Positions 25,760-33,697 of a stretch of DNA of 64,000 nt are shown here, in pieces; position 1 is the stretch's first letter; every line of letters begins with the position of its first letter. Source of the stretch: an uncultured Amylibacter sp. (lineage in GTDB: Bacteria > Pseudomonadota > Alphaproteobacteria > Rhodobacterales > Rhodobacteraceae); the NCBI GenBank assembly GCA_943846615.1, contig OX044354.1, forward strand, positions 1,753,001-1,817,000, in the 5' to 3' direction. A program made the translations under genes and the position numbers. Under the pieces are notes generated by a model. That model was not told the DNA's origin and did not search any database. It was given only the letters and a program-made list of their open reading frames with translations.

Positions 25760-26728
25760 ATGGAAATTTCTGTAACGACAAATAGTTTCAAACTGGCACA
25801 AGTTTTTACCATTTCGCGCGGATCACGCACGCAAGCGGATGTTTTAACAGTAACTGTGGCGCGTGGTGATCATCGTGGTTGGGGGGAATGTGTACCCTAT
25901 GCCCGTTATGGCGAGACGATGGATTCGGTGGCCGCACAGGTGAAAGGGTTACCGCGTTCGTTTGATCGAGATGATCTGTTGACCTTGTTGCCCGCGGGAG
26001 CGGCGCGAAATGCGGTGGATTGTGCATTGTGGGATTTAGAGGCCAAAGAGGCATCGCGCCCTGTTTGGGATTTGGCGGGATTGCCCGCGCCAAAGCCGGA
26101 AATTACCGCATATACATTATCCTTGGACACGCCAGAGGCAATGAATGCTCAGGCGGCTAAGAATGCATATCGCCCGTTATTGAAAACCAAATTGGGCGGT
26201 GGTGCCGAGGATGTTGAACGTATCCGCGCGGTGCGTGCGGGTGCGTTGGATGCGCGGATTATCGTGGATGCAAACGAAGGCTGGACGCCTGAATTATATC
26301 AAACGCTGGCACCTGTATTAATCGGGTTGGGGGTTGAAATGGTTGAGCAACCGTTCCCTGCTGGCGATGATGATGCGCTGCTAAAGCTGGACCGTGTTTT
26401 GCCAGTTTGTGCCGACGAAAGCTGCCATGATCGCAGCAGTTTAGATGCGTTGCGCGGTAAATATGACATGGTGAATATCAAGTTGGACAAAACTGGTGGT
26501 TTGACAGAAGCGTTGGAATTGAAGCGCGCGGCATTGAACATGGGTTTTGATGTGATGGTTGGCTGCATGGTTGGATCGTCATTGGCGATGGCACCTGCGG
26601 TTTTGGTGGCTCAGGGTGCGGCAGTTGTTGACCTTGACGGGCCGTTGTTGTTGAGCGAAGACCGCACACATAAATTATTTTACGATGCCGCTGGGGTTCA
26701 TCCCGCAAGCGTCGAACTGTGGGGATAA
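25760..26728 (+). CDS. dgcA: Enolase-superfamily racemase DgcA (dipeptide epimerase-like)
   Basis: A 322-residue enolase-superfamily protein. An N-terminal capping domain (to about residue 110) precedes a beta/alpha barrel. The first catalytic Lys is in RPLLKTKLGG, metal ligands are Asp in ARIIVDANEGW, Glu in VEMVEQPFP and Asp in PVCADESCHD, and the second catalytic Lys is in YDMVNIKLDKTGGLTEA. This is the muconate-lactonizing subgroup shared with L-Ala-D/L-Glu epimerases. Beside dgcN it is better read as the N-acetyl-D-glutamate racemase DgcA; a dipeptide epimerase role remains the alternative. The gene directly follows dgcN. Confidence 0.85.
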   Translation: MEISVTTNSFKLAQVFTISRGSRTQADVLTVTVARGDHRGWGECVPYARYGETMDSVAAQVKGLPRSFDRDDLLTLLPAGAARNAVDCALWDLEAKEASRPVWDLAGLPAPKPEITAYTLSLDTPEAMNAQAAKNAYRPLLKTKLGGGAEDVERIRAVRAGALDARIIVDANEGWTPELYQTLAPVLIGLGVEMVEQPFPAGDDDALLKLDRVLPVCADESCHDRSSLDALRGKYDMVNIKLDKTGGLTEALELKRAALNMGFDVMVGCMVGSSLAMAPAVLVAQGAAVVDLDGPLLLSEDRTHKLFYDAAGVHPASVELWG

Positions 26729-26732
26729 TCAC

Positions 26733-27599
26733 ATGACACGTACTGTTTATTTGAATGGCGAGTATTTGCCAGAAGGTGATGCGCAAATCTCGATTTTTGA
26801 TCGCGGTTTTTTGATGGCGGATGGTGTTTACGAAGTGACGTCTGTGATTGATGGCAAGTTGGTAGATTTTGATGGTCATGCCGTGCGCTTGCAGCGCTCG
26901 CTGCGCGAGTTGATGTTCACGGATGAGGTGATCAGCAAGGAAGACTTGTTGGACGTGCATCGTGAACTAATTGCGCGCAATGGTTTGGATATGGGGATGA
27001 TTTATTTGCAAATCACCCGAGGTGCGCCAAGTGATCGTGACTTTGTTTTCCCTGATCCTAAAACAGTGAAGCCGACGATTGTTTTGTTCACGCAGAACAA
27101 CCCGAATATGGTGGATAATCCAACAGCGTTAAAAGGGATCAAAGTGATTTCGATTGATGACGAACGTTGGGGTCGTCGTGATATTAAGACCGTTCAACTG
27201 TTGTACCCAAGCATGGGTAAAATGATGGCCAAGGCGGCCGGCGCAGATGATGCATGGTTGGTTGAGGATGGTTTTGTGACCGAGGGTACATCGAACAATG
27301 CCTATATTGTTAAGGATGGCGTGATAATTACGCGTGAGCTGTCCAATGACATTTTACATGGGATTACCCGCGCCGCCGTTTTGCGTTTTGCGAATGAGGC
27401 GCAGATGAAAGTGGAAGAGCGCAATTTCACTATTGCTGAGGCGCAGGATGCGGATGAGGCGTTTATTACATCAGCATCGACGTTTGTGATGCCTGTTGTG
27501 AATGTGGATGGAGCGGATGTTGGTGCAGGGAAACCTGGCCCCGTTGCGGCGCGTTTGCGTGAGATTTATTTGGAAGAGACGCTAAAGACCGCTGTTTAA
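26733..27599 (+). CDS. D-amino-acid aminotransferase (fold-type IV PLP enzyme)
   Basis: A 288-residue protein of the D-alanine aminotransferase / branched-chain aminotransferase fold. Motifs are GEYLPEGDAQISIFDRGFLMADGVYE, MIYLQITRGAPSDRDFVFP, the PLP Lys in RRDIKTVQLL, the Glu of EDGFVTEGTSNN, and ITRAAVL. The start at 26733 (MTRTVYLNG) is four bases after the dgcA stop; a longer in-frame start would lie inside dgcA. Placed with dgcN and dgcA, it probably interconverts D-glutamate, D-alanine and 2-oxo acids. A strong terminator hairpin follows. Confidence 0.88.
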   Translation: MTRTVYLNGEYLPEGDAQISIFDRGFLMADGVYEVTSVIDGKLVDFDGHAVRLQRSLRELMFTDEVISKEDLLDVHRELIARNGLDMGMIYLQITRGAPSDRDFVFPDPKTVKPTIVLFTQNNPNMVDNPTALKGIKVISIDDERWGRRDIKTVQLLYPSMGKMMAKAAGADDAWLVEDGFVTEGTSNNAYIVKDGVIITRELSNDILHGITRAAVLRFANEAQMKVEERNFTIAEAQDADEAFITSASTFVMPVVNVDGADVGAGKPGPVAARLREIYLEETLKTAV

Positions 27600-27628
27600 A
27601 CGAGATCGCGTTGCGATCATTACCATAA

Positions 27629-27649
27629 GCTTGGGGCGTGGCCCCAAGC
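27629..27649 (+). terminator. Rho-independent terminator after the dgcN-dgcA-dat operon
   Basis: A perfect nine-base-pair stem GCTTGGGGC / GCCCCAAGC with a GTG loop, followed by GTGTTTGG. The trailing T-run is weak. It sits between the convergent transaminase and DUF1244 genes and, being symmetric, could end transcription from both sides. Confidence 0.7.
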
Positions 27650-27677
27650 GTGTTTGGATATTTGAACAAGAAAAAGA

Positions 27678-27968
27678 TTAGGGGTGGCTTTTGGCAAAGG
27701 CCGCCTTTTGTGCATCTGTGGCGTCGGTTTGCTGCTTATCCTTCCATTCGGAGAATGGCATGCCGTAGAAGATTTCGCGCGCTTCGTCTTTGGACATATC
27801 GATGCCTTTGTCGTTCGCGGCCTCTTGGTACCAACGAGATAGGCAGTTACGGCAGAAACCAGACAAGTTCATCATGTCGATGTTTTGAACGTCCGTGCGT
27901 TTTGCCAAGTGATCGCGTAATGTGCGAAATGCGGCGGCTTCGAGTTCGAGTTGTGTTTGAGCGTCCAT
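27678..27968 (-). CDS. DUF1244 family protein
   Basis: A 96-residue helical protein, MDAQTQLELEAAAFRTLRDH, with the family core NLSGFCRNCLSRWYQEAANDKGI and the ending MPFSEWKDKQQ. DUF1244 proteins are short, widely conserved in alpha- and gammaproteobacteria and have no assigned function. Two closely spaced Cys (CRNC) could bind metal. It is convergent with the transaminase gene and divergent from pyk across about 270 bases. Confidence 0.88.
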   Translation of the reverse strand: MDAQTQLELEAAAFRTLRDHLAKRTDVQNIDMMNLSGFCRNCLSRWYQEAANDKGIDMSKDEAREIFYGMPFSEWKDKQQTDATDAQKAAFAKSHP

Positions 27969-28111
27969 GATTTATCCTTTGGTCTGGGTGGTATAGACAT
28001 GAAGGGATGAGCCCATAAATGCAACCCTGTGTGGAATGGGGTAAGGGGTGCAGGCAAAACAAGTGTGGCGTTTTGTCCCGATATCGTTTAGTGCCTGCCT
28101 ACGAATGTGAG

Positions 28112-28131
28112 AAATGTTAGCGCTAACATTT
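28112..28131. promoter_or_regulatory. LacI-family-type operator upstream of pyruvate kinase
   Basis: AAATGTTAGCGCTAACATTT is a perfect 20-base palindrome. Its core TGTTAGCGCTAACA has the central CG and AT-rich flanks typical of LacI/GalR-family operators. It lies about 110 bases before the pyk start in a 270-base intergenic region. The regulator gene is not in the window. Confidence 0.65.
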
Positions 28132-28239
28132 TTGAGAGCTTGTCATAGAACAGTTACAAACTGTGACTATTGGTTCGTAAGAGTTTACTGTTATGCCCAT
28201 GGAGGCGTGCAAAACGCGATGATCGCGAGAGGAAAAAGA

Positions 28240-29688
28240 ATGAGACGGAATAGAAACGTAAAGATAGTCGCAACTTTGGGACCAGCGTCAGACACATATG
28301 AGATGATCAAGACGTTGTTCGAAGAGGGTGTAGATGTTTTTCGTTTGAACATGAGCCACGGAACGCATGAAGAAATGCGCGATCGTTACCAAATGATCCG
28401 CGATATTGAACGTGATGTAGGTCGCCCTGCCTGTGTATTGGCGGATTTGCAGGGGCCGAAATTGCGTTGTGGTGCGTTTAAGAATGGCAAGGAAATGCTG
28501 GAAATCGGCGCGTCGTTCCGTTTTGATTTGGACGAGGCCGAAGGTGATGTAAACCGCGTTTGCCTACCGCACGAAGAGATTTTTGCCGCCTTGAAAGTTG
28601 GTTCAACGTTGTTGATCAATGACGGTAAGTTGCGTGTGAAAGTTTTAGAATGTGGCGCTGATTTCGCGAATTGTGAAGTTATCGTTGGTGGTGAAATTTC
28701 GAACCGCAAGGGCGTGAATGTACCTGATGTAATCCTGCCCTTGGCGGCGCTGTCAGAGAAGGACCGCCTTGATTTGGAGTTTGCCTGCCAGATGGGTGTT
28801 GATTGGTTGGCATTGTCGTTCGTTCAGCGCCCCGAGGATGTGAACGAGGCGCGTGAATTGGCGGATGGCCGTGCAGCGATCCTGTCGAAGATTGAAAAAC
28901 CAGCGGCTGTGCGTGCGTTTGACGAGATTTTAGCCGTGTCTGATGGCATCATGGTGGCACGTGGTGATTTGGGCGTTGAATTGCCCGTCCAAGATGTGCC
29001 GCCGATCCAGAAGCGTTTGGTCGGTGCCTGTCGAAATGCAGGTAAGCCGGTGATCGTTGCAACCCAGATGATGGAGAGCATGATCGAGAGCCCTGTGCCG
29101 ACCCGTGCGGAAGTTTCTGATGTGGCGACGGCGATTTATGAGGGAGCGGATGCGGTTATGTTGTCTGCGGAATCTGCCGCTGGTCAGTATCCAGTGGAGG
29201 CTGTACGCACAATGAACGCGGTGGCCGAAGAGGTGGAGCGCGATCCGACGTATCGTACAGGTATTGAGGCGACACGCAGTACTGCGCGCAGTACGGTTGC
29301 GGATGCGATTACGGCAGCGGCGCGTGAGATTGCGGAAACCACGGATGTTAAGGCGATTTGTTGTTTCACTTCTTCGGGTACAACTGCGGTGCTGGCATCG
29401 CGTGAGCGCCCGAAGGTTCCGATTATTGCAATTACGCCCAAGCGTGGAACGGCACGACGTCTAGGAATGGTTTGGGGATTGCATACCGTTGTCAGCAGTG
29501 GTGAGGTGACGCGATTTAAGCATGCTGTGATAAGTGCGGCGCGTGCTGCAAGAAGTCATGACTTTGCCATAAATGATGATAAGATAGTCGTAACCGCTGG
29601 GATTCCTTTTAATACTTCCGGCTCAACGAATATTATTCGCGTTGCATCTGTCGATGAAAAAACGATCATTTCTGGAGAGACAGAGTAA
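28240..29688 (+). CDS. pyk: Pyruvate kinase
   Basis: A 482-residue enzyme. ATG 28240 (MRRNRNVKIVATLGPAS) is chosen for its GAGAGGAAAA site and normal family N-terminus; the longer frame from about 28114 would start inside the operator palindrome. Signatures are FRLNMSHGTHEEM, the catalytic-Lys strand AILSKIEKPAAV, MVARGDLGVELPVQDVPPIQK, ATQMMESMIESPVPTRAEVSDV and the C-terminal domain CCFTSSGTTAVLASRERP. It converts phosphoenolpyruvate and ADP to pyruvate and ATP. A small membrane protein gene follows 15 bases downstream. The upstream palindrome suggests sugar- or Entner-Doudoroff-linked control. Confidence 0.97.
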   Translation: MRRNRNVKIVATLGPASDTYEMIKTLFEEGVDVFRLNMSHGTHEEMRDRYQMIRDIERDVGRPACVLADLQGPKLRCGAFKNGKEMLEIGASFRFDLDEAEGDVNRVCLPHEEIFAALKVGSTLLINDGKLRVKVLECGADFANCEVIVGGEISNRKGVNVPDVILPLAALSEKDRLDLEFACQMGVDWLALSFVQRPEDVNEARELADGRAAILSKIEKPAAVRAFDEILAVSDGIMVARGDLGVELPVQDVPPIQKRLVGACRNAGKPVIVATQMMESMIESPVPTRAEVSDVATAIYEGADAVMLSAESAAGQYPVEAVRTMNAVAEEVERDPTYRTGIEATRSTARSTVADAITAAAREIAETTDVKAICCFTSSGTTAVLASRERPKVPIIAITPKRGTARRLGMVWGLHTVVSSGEVTRFKHAVISAARAARSHDFAINDDKIVVTAGIPFNTSGSTNIIRVASVDEKTIISGETE

Positions 29689-29703
29689 CGCCGAGGGGCG
29701 TAT

Positions 29704-29925
29704 ATGTTACTGGATTGTTTGTTAATACTGGGCGCCGTTATTGGCGCCCTGGGGATTTTAAGAATACTGGGGCAGTTGAATGACCGTTCTTTTCCACTGA
29801 TGGGAATTATCACCACCGCCCTCGGCGTTGGGATGATATATTGGGTGCAAATGGAATCGGGGCAAGAGTTGACCTTGGCGCAATTTCCAGATGCGATTTT
29901 TCGTGTGATTGGCGAATTGAATTAA
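29704..29925 (+). CDS. Small two-helix membrane protein
   Basis: A 73-residue protein with two hydrophobic segments (LLDCLLILGAVIGALGILRI and FPLMGIITTALGVGMIYWV) and a short amphipathic C-terminus. GAGGGG precedes ATG 29704. No named family is recognised. Its tight spacing behind pyk suggests co-transcription. Confidence 0.7.
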   Translation: MLLDCLLILGAVIGALGILRILGQLNDRSFPLMGIITTALGVGMIYWVQMESGQELTLAQFPDAIFRVIGELN

Positions 29926-30065
29926 ATCAATGATTTCGGCGCGTTAGGGTGGCATTTCGGCCTTGCAATTATGGGCAATGCCGCCTAAAAGCGCGTTCTG
30001 AGAAGCGTGACCGGCCACAAGGGTATGCCGAGTTATGTGTTAACCACTCAACCAAGGAGATGGAA

Positions 30066-30266
30066 ATGCCCAAGATGAAGACCAAATCAGGCGCGAAAAA
30101 GCGCTTTAAGATGACTGCCTCTGGCAAAGTCAAATCAGGCCAAGCTGGCAAACGTCACGGTATGATCAAACGTTCAAACAAATTCCTGCGCAATGCACGT
30201 GGTACAACCACATTGTCAGCAGCGGATGCGACGATCGTTAAAAAATACATGCCTTACGCGCGCTGA
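30066..30266 (+). CDS. rpmI: 50S ribosomal protein L35
   Basis: A 66-residue basic protein, [20 protein letters not shown], with the family ending [11 protein letters not shown] 30066 follows AAGGAGATGGAA; the longer frame upstream reads across the leader and is rejected. L35 binds 23S rRNA. rplT follows after 15 bases, the usual pair; infC is not adjacent. The roughly 140-base leader may hold a promoter. Confidence 0.97.
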   Translation: MPKMKTKSGAKKRFKMTASGKVKSGQAGKRHGMIKRSNKFLRNARGTTTLSAADATIVKKYMPYAR

Positions 30267-30281
30267 TAGGAGATTTGAACA

Positions 30282-30638
30282 ATGAGAATTACATCTGGTA
30301 AAGTTACCCACGCACGTCACAAGAAGGTCATTAAGGCCGCCAAAGGTTACTACGGTGCACGCAAAAATGCGTTCCGTACAGCAACACAGGCTGTGGACAA
30401 AGCGAACCAATACGCAACACGCGACCGTAAAAATCGCAAGCGTAATTTCCGCGCATTGTGGATCCAACGTATCAACGCCGCTGTGCGTTTGAACGACGAA
30501 GCGCTGACATACAGCCGTTTCATCCACGGTGTTCAAAAAGCTGGTATCGAAGTTGACCGTAAGGTTTTGGCTGATCTGGCTGTGCATGAACCAGCAGCGT
30601 TCAATGCAATCGTTGAGCAGGCTAAAGCAGCGCTTTAA
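30282..30638 (+). CDS. rplT: 50S ribosomal protein L20
   Basis: A 118-residue protein starting [29 protein letters not shown] region-wise, very basic at the N-terminal arm and globular after residue 60 ([23 protein letters not shown]). L20 is needed early in 50S assembly. It ends the rpmI-rplT unit; a terminator follows. In related genomes pheS often comes soon after, but here 3 kb of accessory DNA intervenes. Confidence 0.97.
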   Translation: MRITSGKVTHARHKKVIKAAKGYYGARKNAFRTATQAVDKANQYATRDRKNRKRNFRALWIQRINAAVRLNDEALTYSRFIHGVQKAGIEVDRKVLADLAVHEPAAFNAIVEQAKAAL

Positions 30639-30664
30639 GCCAACCACGAAAATTAGAGAATTTG

Positions 30665-30694
30665 AAAACCCTGCGCGCAAGCGTGGGGTTTTTT
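30665..30694 (+). terminator. Rho-independent terminator after rplT
   Basis: AAAACCC and GGGGTTTTTT flank a partly paired GC-rich stem-loop (TGCGC-GCAA-GCGT), giving a hairpin followed by six Ts just after the rplT stop. Confidence 0.8.
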
Positions 30695-30868
30695 CGTTTT
30701 TGGGATAGGTGTTTTGCGGTGGGTATACTGAAAGTATAGCGCGGGAAAATCACATAAGCCTTAATGGGGCGGGCGTTGCGTTACCCTGTGCAAAAAACAC
30801 CCAAAAAGAGCGTAGGTATTACGTATGGGTTTCGTCGGTATTGCGGGGGTATTTTGTCCGTGGGGTAA

Positions 30869-30996
30869 AGGTTAACGAAAACGGTGGGAAAGATTGAGGA
30901 AGTGTTAAGCGGGTTAACGAAAGGCTTAGAAATGGGCAGGATTGGCGTGAAAGGGTTAACAAAACCATGGGGACGTGTGAGGGAAAGGTTAATTGG
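30869..30996. repeat. Phased GTTAAC motifs at 42-base spacing
   Basis: GTTAAC begins at 30871, 30913 and 30955, exactly 42 bases apart (four helical turns), each preceded by G and followed by (G/A)AAA. A fourth, imperfect copy (GTTAAT) begins at 30988. The 42-base units are otherwise not alike, so this is a phased-site array rather than a tandem repeat. The binding protein is unknown. Confidence 0.45.
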
Positions 30997-31240
30997 GGGC
31001 TGTGTTGCAGCGACCCGTTGGAACCACAGGGGCAAAGGTGACGCTTTTATTTCGTCCATAAAGCGAAGCTTCAAAGAATCGTATTGTAAGCGGTGCGTCA
31101 CCCTACATAGTCTTTGAGTTTTTGCTGTGCGACTTAATCTCTTCAGGCGATGCTCTCCGTCGTATTAGAAATCTCAGATTAATCACTCCATATTTCGCCG
31201 AAAAAAAATACGACAAAGTAGTGTATTTAACTGGGTTAGT

Positions 31241-31276
31241 GTTCAACGAAAATTAGCCGCCTCTTGGCTATTGAAC
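31241..31276 (+). promoter_or_regulatory. Nested hairpin in the leader of the small membrane protein gene
   Basis: GTTCAA (31241-31246) pairs with TTGAAC (31271-31276), and inside it TAGCC (31254-31258) pairs with GGCTA (31266-31270) around a seven-base loop. The hairpin ends one base before a GGAGG ribosome-binding site at 31278, so it could control access to it. Confidence 0.4.
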
Positions 31277-31290
31277 GGAGGACAGTTTAA

Positions 31291-31314
31291 ATGATTCATT
31301 GGGTGGAAATCTAA
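31291..31314 (+). CDS. Possible seven-codon leader peptide
   Basis: ATG 31291 has the best ribosome-binding site of the area (GGAGG, eight bases upstream) yet encodes only MIHWVEI before a stop. It precedes, out of frame, the 92-residue membrane protein. It is either a true leader peptide or the original start of that gene now separated by a frameshift. Confidence 0.35.
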   Translation: MIHWVEI

Positions 31315-31340
31315 GCGGGATAAATCCAGGAGAAGCTAAA

Positions 31341-31619
31341 GTGACCAGACACAAAAACAGAAGAAATATCAGATGGGGCCTATATTCTTTTTTCGCTGCT
31401 ATTGCATGGGCTGCTATGCAACCTGCAATTTTAGATGGCGCCGGTTATGGCATAAGAATGTTTTCAGGAATTGTGATGACAGGGTTAGTCTTTGGAACCT
31501 TTTTTCTTCTTCTTGTTTTTGGGCTCGCCCCGAGATATGTGGCCTTCCTTCAGAAGTCTGATACGCTTACAGACGAACAACTAGAGGGATTGTCTATACT
31601 GCCTACGATTGAGGATTGA
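31341..31619 (+). CDS. Small two-helix membrane protein of unknown function
   Basis: GTG 31341 (AGGAG eight bases upstream) gives 92 residues: a basic start (TRHKNRRNIRWGLYSF), two hydrophobic segments (about 10-35 and 42-62, IVMTGLVFGTFFLLLVFGLA) and an acidic cytoplasmic tail (KSDTLTDEQLEGLSILPTIED region). I recognise no family. The frame is open farther upstream to 31299 and could join the short ORF at 31291 if a frameshift occurred. The AT-richer sequence and the position between rplT and pheS suggest accessory DNA. Confidence 0.5.
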   Translation: MTRHKNRRNIRWGLYSFFAAIAWAAMQPAILDGAGYGIRMFSGIVMTGLVFGTFFLLLVFGLAPRYVAFLQKSDTLTDEQLEGLSILPTIED

Positions 31620-31725
31620 ACATGAATGAAAAGTCATGTTCTTAAATGTGGCTTTTTATGCTCAAGCCAGTTCGTTACAGCTCAACCTTGCACCCGTCAA
31701 TTTGGACTCTAAGCAACTGTTTGTG

Positions 31726-32895
31726 CTATTTTTTGCGCATATACGCCATCACGACATGCCCCAACGCGCCCGCGCCGTATATCGCGGCGATGGCGATCAT
31801 CATGCCTTGGGTGCTGGTGGATCCTAATATCAACAGCAGGAAGGGCATCCCGAATGTGTTTCCCAGATTGCCAGCCTGCGCCATGATGCCGTTCGAGAGG
31901 ACTTGGGTTTGGGCAGTGGTGTTGAGTTGGGGGACGGCGGCGAAGGTGGCGCTTTGGATGATGCCCATTATCGCGAAGAGGGTGATCCAAACAGTGGCTG
32001 TTGGCAGGGCTGTGAAAGACAGTAAGGTGGTAAGGGTCGCCAGCGCAAAACCCGTCGTCACCAATGATATTGCGGAAAAACGCGCCAATAGAACTGGCAT
32101 CAAGATAAGCGCGGAAGCGATACTGATCAATGGCAGGATGCCCATCAGGGATGTTGATTGTCCCGCAGGTAATGTATCGGGGATGATCGCCAACAGAGCA
32201 ACGAAGGTGGCGGTGTAGAACAGCCAGCCGACCGCAGGTGTGGCGATGTGAGGCGAGCGGATGGCATCACGGTGCCAGCGGAGAATTGCAGTGATGTTGA
32301 TCGGGGTGTCGGAACGGGCCATGCGCGGTGCGAGGCGAAAAGCAGCGAACAGAAGTGCGGCGATGAGGGCCATGAAAATTCCGTGCAGGTTGAACAGATT
32401 GCCCAAACCGAATTGGTCACCGAACGGCAGGCCGAGCCATGCGGTGATGGCGAAGGCGACACCGAAGAAGGTGGACCAAAGGGTCATAGCTATGGGGCGG
32501 ATGCGGTCATTGCTGTATTGTGCGATCAGGGTTGGCGCGACGACGACGATGATGAGGTGTGAGATGCCCTCGATCAAGCGACTGATGAGCATGGTGGATA
32601 GGGATGGGAATGTGGCCTGCCAGAAGGACATTATTGCGCCGATGATGAGCCCTGTGATTAATGTGCGTTGATAGCCGAAGCGGCCTGCCAATAGGCCCGC
32701 GGTCATGCCCAGAAATATTCCGATGACGCTGATGATGGATAGCATCCAGCCGATGCCGCCACCCGCATTTGGGTACAGCGCGCGGAAGGTATCGAAGGGG
32801 ACAGCGATTTTGGCGAATTGTAACGCCGCGCCAAGGCCTGCGAGCCATAGCAACAGGATGAGCAGGGTTGATCGGGAGGTGGACATGTTTGGCAT
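31726..32895 (-). CDS. Major facilitator superfamily transporter
   Basis: A 389-residue protein with about twelve hydrophobic helices. The loop between helices 2 and 3 reads AGLLAGRFGYQRTLITG, matching the MFS G-x-(L)-x-D-R-x-G-(R/Y)-(R/K) signature, and RLIEGISHLIIVVVAPTLIAQYS is the helix 4 pattern. There is no long N- or C-terminal extension. GGTGG lies just before ATG 32895; an ATG three codons later is possible. The substrate cannot be told; the protein resembles the CynX/YycB-like and drug-efflux groups. It is transcribed toward the small membrane protein gene and follows the RTX-like gene on the same strand after 42 bases. Confidence 0.85.
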   Translation of the reverse strand: MPNMSTSRSTLLILLLWLAGLGAALQFAKIAVPFDTFRALYPNAGGGIGWMLSIISVIGIFLGMTAGLLAGRFGYQRTLITGLIIGAIMSFWQATFPSLSTMLISRLIEGISHLIIVVVAPTLIAQYSNDRIRPIAMTLWSTFFGVAFAITAWLGLPFGDQFGLGNLFNLHGIFMALIAALLFAAFRLAPRMARSDTPINITAILRWHRDAIRSPHIATPAVGWLFYTATFVALLAIIPDTLPAGQSTSLMGILPLISIASALILMPVLLARFSAISLVTTGFALATLTTLLSFTALPTATVWITLFAIMGIIQSATFAAVPQLNTTAQTQVLSNGIMAQAGNLGNTFGMPFLLLILGSTSTQGMMIAIAAIYGAGALGHVVMAYMRKK

Positions 32896-32937
32896 GTTCC
32901 ACCGTTAGCATCAGTTTTGCGCCTTGGCGAATGAAAT

Positions 32938-33576
32938 TCAGACGAAGACGAACATGTCCTCTGTGAAATCAGCAGAGGTGAGGGTGGCGGAGAGATCGCG
33001 GATGACCAGTCCTTCGGTGCCGAGTTTGATGACGACTTTGCCATCCTTAACATCGTTGAAAATCAGGTCTTCGAAGGAGATTCCGAAGCCTGAGAGGTCG
33101 ATTTTATCCTTGGTTGGGTCGAAGTTTTTGATCACGTCGTGGTGGTTATCGCGGAACATGACGAAAATGTCTGGCTGGTCGGTGCCGTACAGTACGGTGA
33201 GGCCTGTGTTGTCGAGGAGGATGTTGTCGATAGGGTCTGGTGCGCCTGTGGCGTAGAAGAAATCATCCTCGCCCAGAGAGTCCTCGGTTATTACAGAGCC
33301 GTCGGTTGGGGTTTTGAATACTATTTTCGTGCTTTCACCACGGATGGTGATGACGAATTCACCATTGCCTTTGTATTTGACCTGTACCTCTGACCAGTTG
33401 ACGTTGAATTCGGTCAGGTTGATTTTATCGACGCCGTCCTCGAAATTCAAAACCGTGACGGTTTTGTCATCGCGTGCCAGTTTTACGCGATCAATCCCGT
33501 CGTCCAATGTGATGGTGTCACGGCGGTCCGTGTCATAGATGATGCCCCCTGTTGGGAGTGCGGTGAGTGCGACCAT
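32938..33576 (-). CDS. RTX-like secreted protein (haemolysin-type fold, no canonical nonapeptides)
   Basis: A 212-residue protein without a signal peptide. It has two related halves: YDTDRRDTITLDDGIDRVKL...VLNFEDGVDKINLTEF, and YGTDQPDIFVMFRDNHHDVI...NFDPTKDKIDLSGFG. The phrase DVIxNFDPxxDKIDLSGFG is the usual cap that follows RTX repeats in type I-secreted proteins, and the C-terminus (TEDMFVFV) resembles a type I secretion signal. The GGxGxDxux repeats themselves are missing. It should be exported by a type I system; the HlyD-like gene at 10665 is the only related component in the window. AAGGAG precedes ATG 33576. Role unknown. Confidence 0.65.
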   Translation of the reverse strand: MVALTALPTGGIIYDTDRRDTITLDDGIDRVKLARDDKTVTVLNFEDGVDKINLTEFNVNWSEVQVKYKGNGEFVITIRGESTKIVFKTPTDGSVITEDSLGEDDFFYATGAPDPIDNILLDNTGLTVLYGTDQPDIFVMFRDNHHDVIKNFDPTKDKIDLSGFGISFEDLIFNDVKDGKVVIKLGTEGLVIRDLSATLTSADFTEDMFVFV

Positions 33577-33697
33577 GAGAATCTCCTTTCCTATGAGATA
33601 ATAAAATTATGGTTTATGATCGGTTAACGCGTATTGGCGGGCTTGCATCCGTGCCGTGTTGTGATAGTCCATTTGCATTGGAAAAAGGACGGATGAC

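Larger units (their letters stand above)
30695..31290. other. About 600 bases without a convincing gene
   Basis: Short open frames here (up to 106 codons, both strands) lack ribosome-binding sites, known motifs and consistent composition, so I call none. What is present: an inverted repeat TATACT-GAA-AGTATA (30724-30738), the phased GTTAAC motifs listed separately, an eight-base inverted repeat GTCGTATT / AATACGAC (31159-31166 and 31207-31214), and a nested hairpin (31241-31276). Confidence 0.5.

Noticed and set aside
30709..31117. Three open frames of 62-106 codons on both strands after rplT
   Set aside because: They overlap one another, lack ribosome-binding sites and recognisable folds, and span the phased GTTAAC sites.
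31646..32218. 190-codon open frame on the plus strand
   Set aside because: Antisense to the MFS transporter gene; its sequence is the mirror of hydrophobic codons and has no family features.
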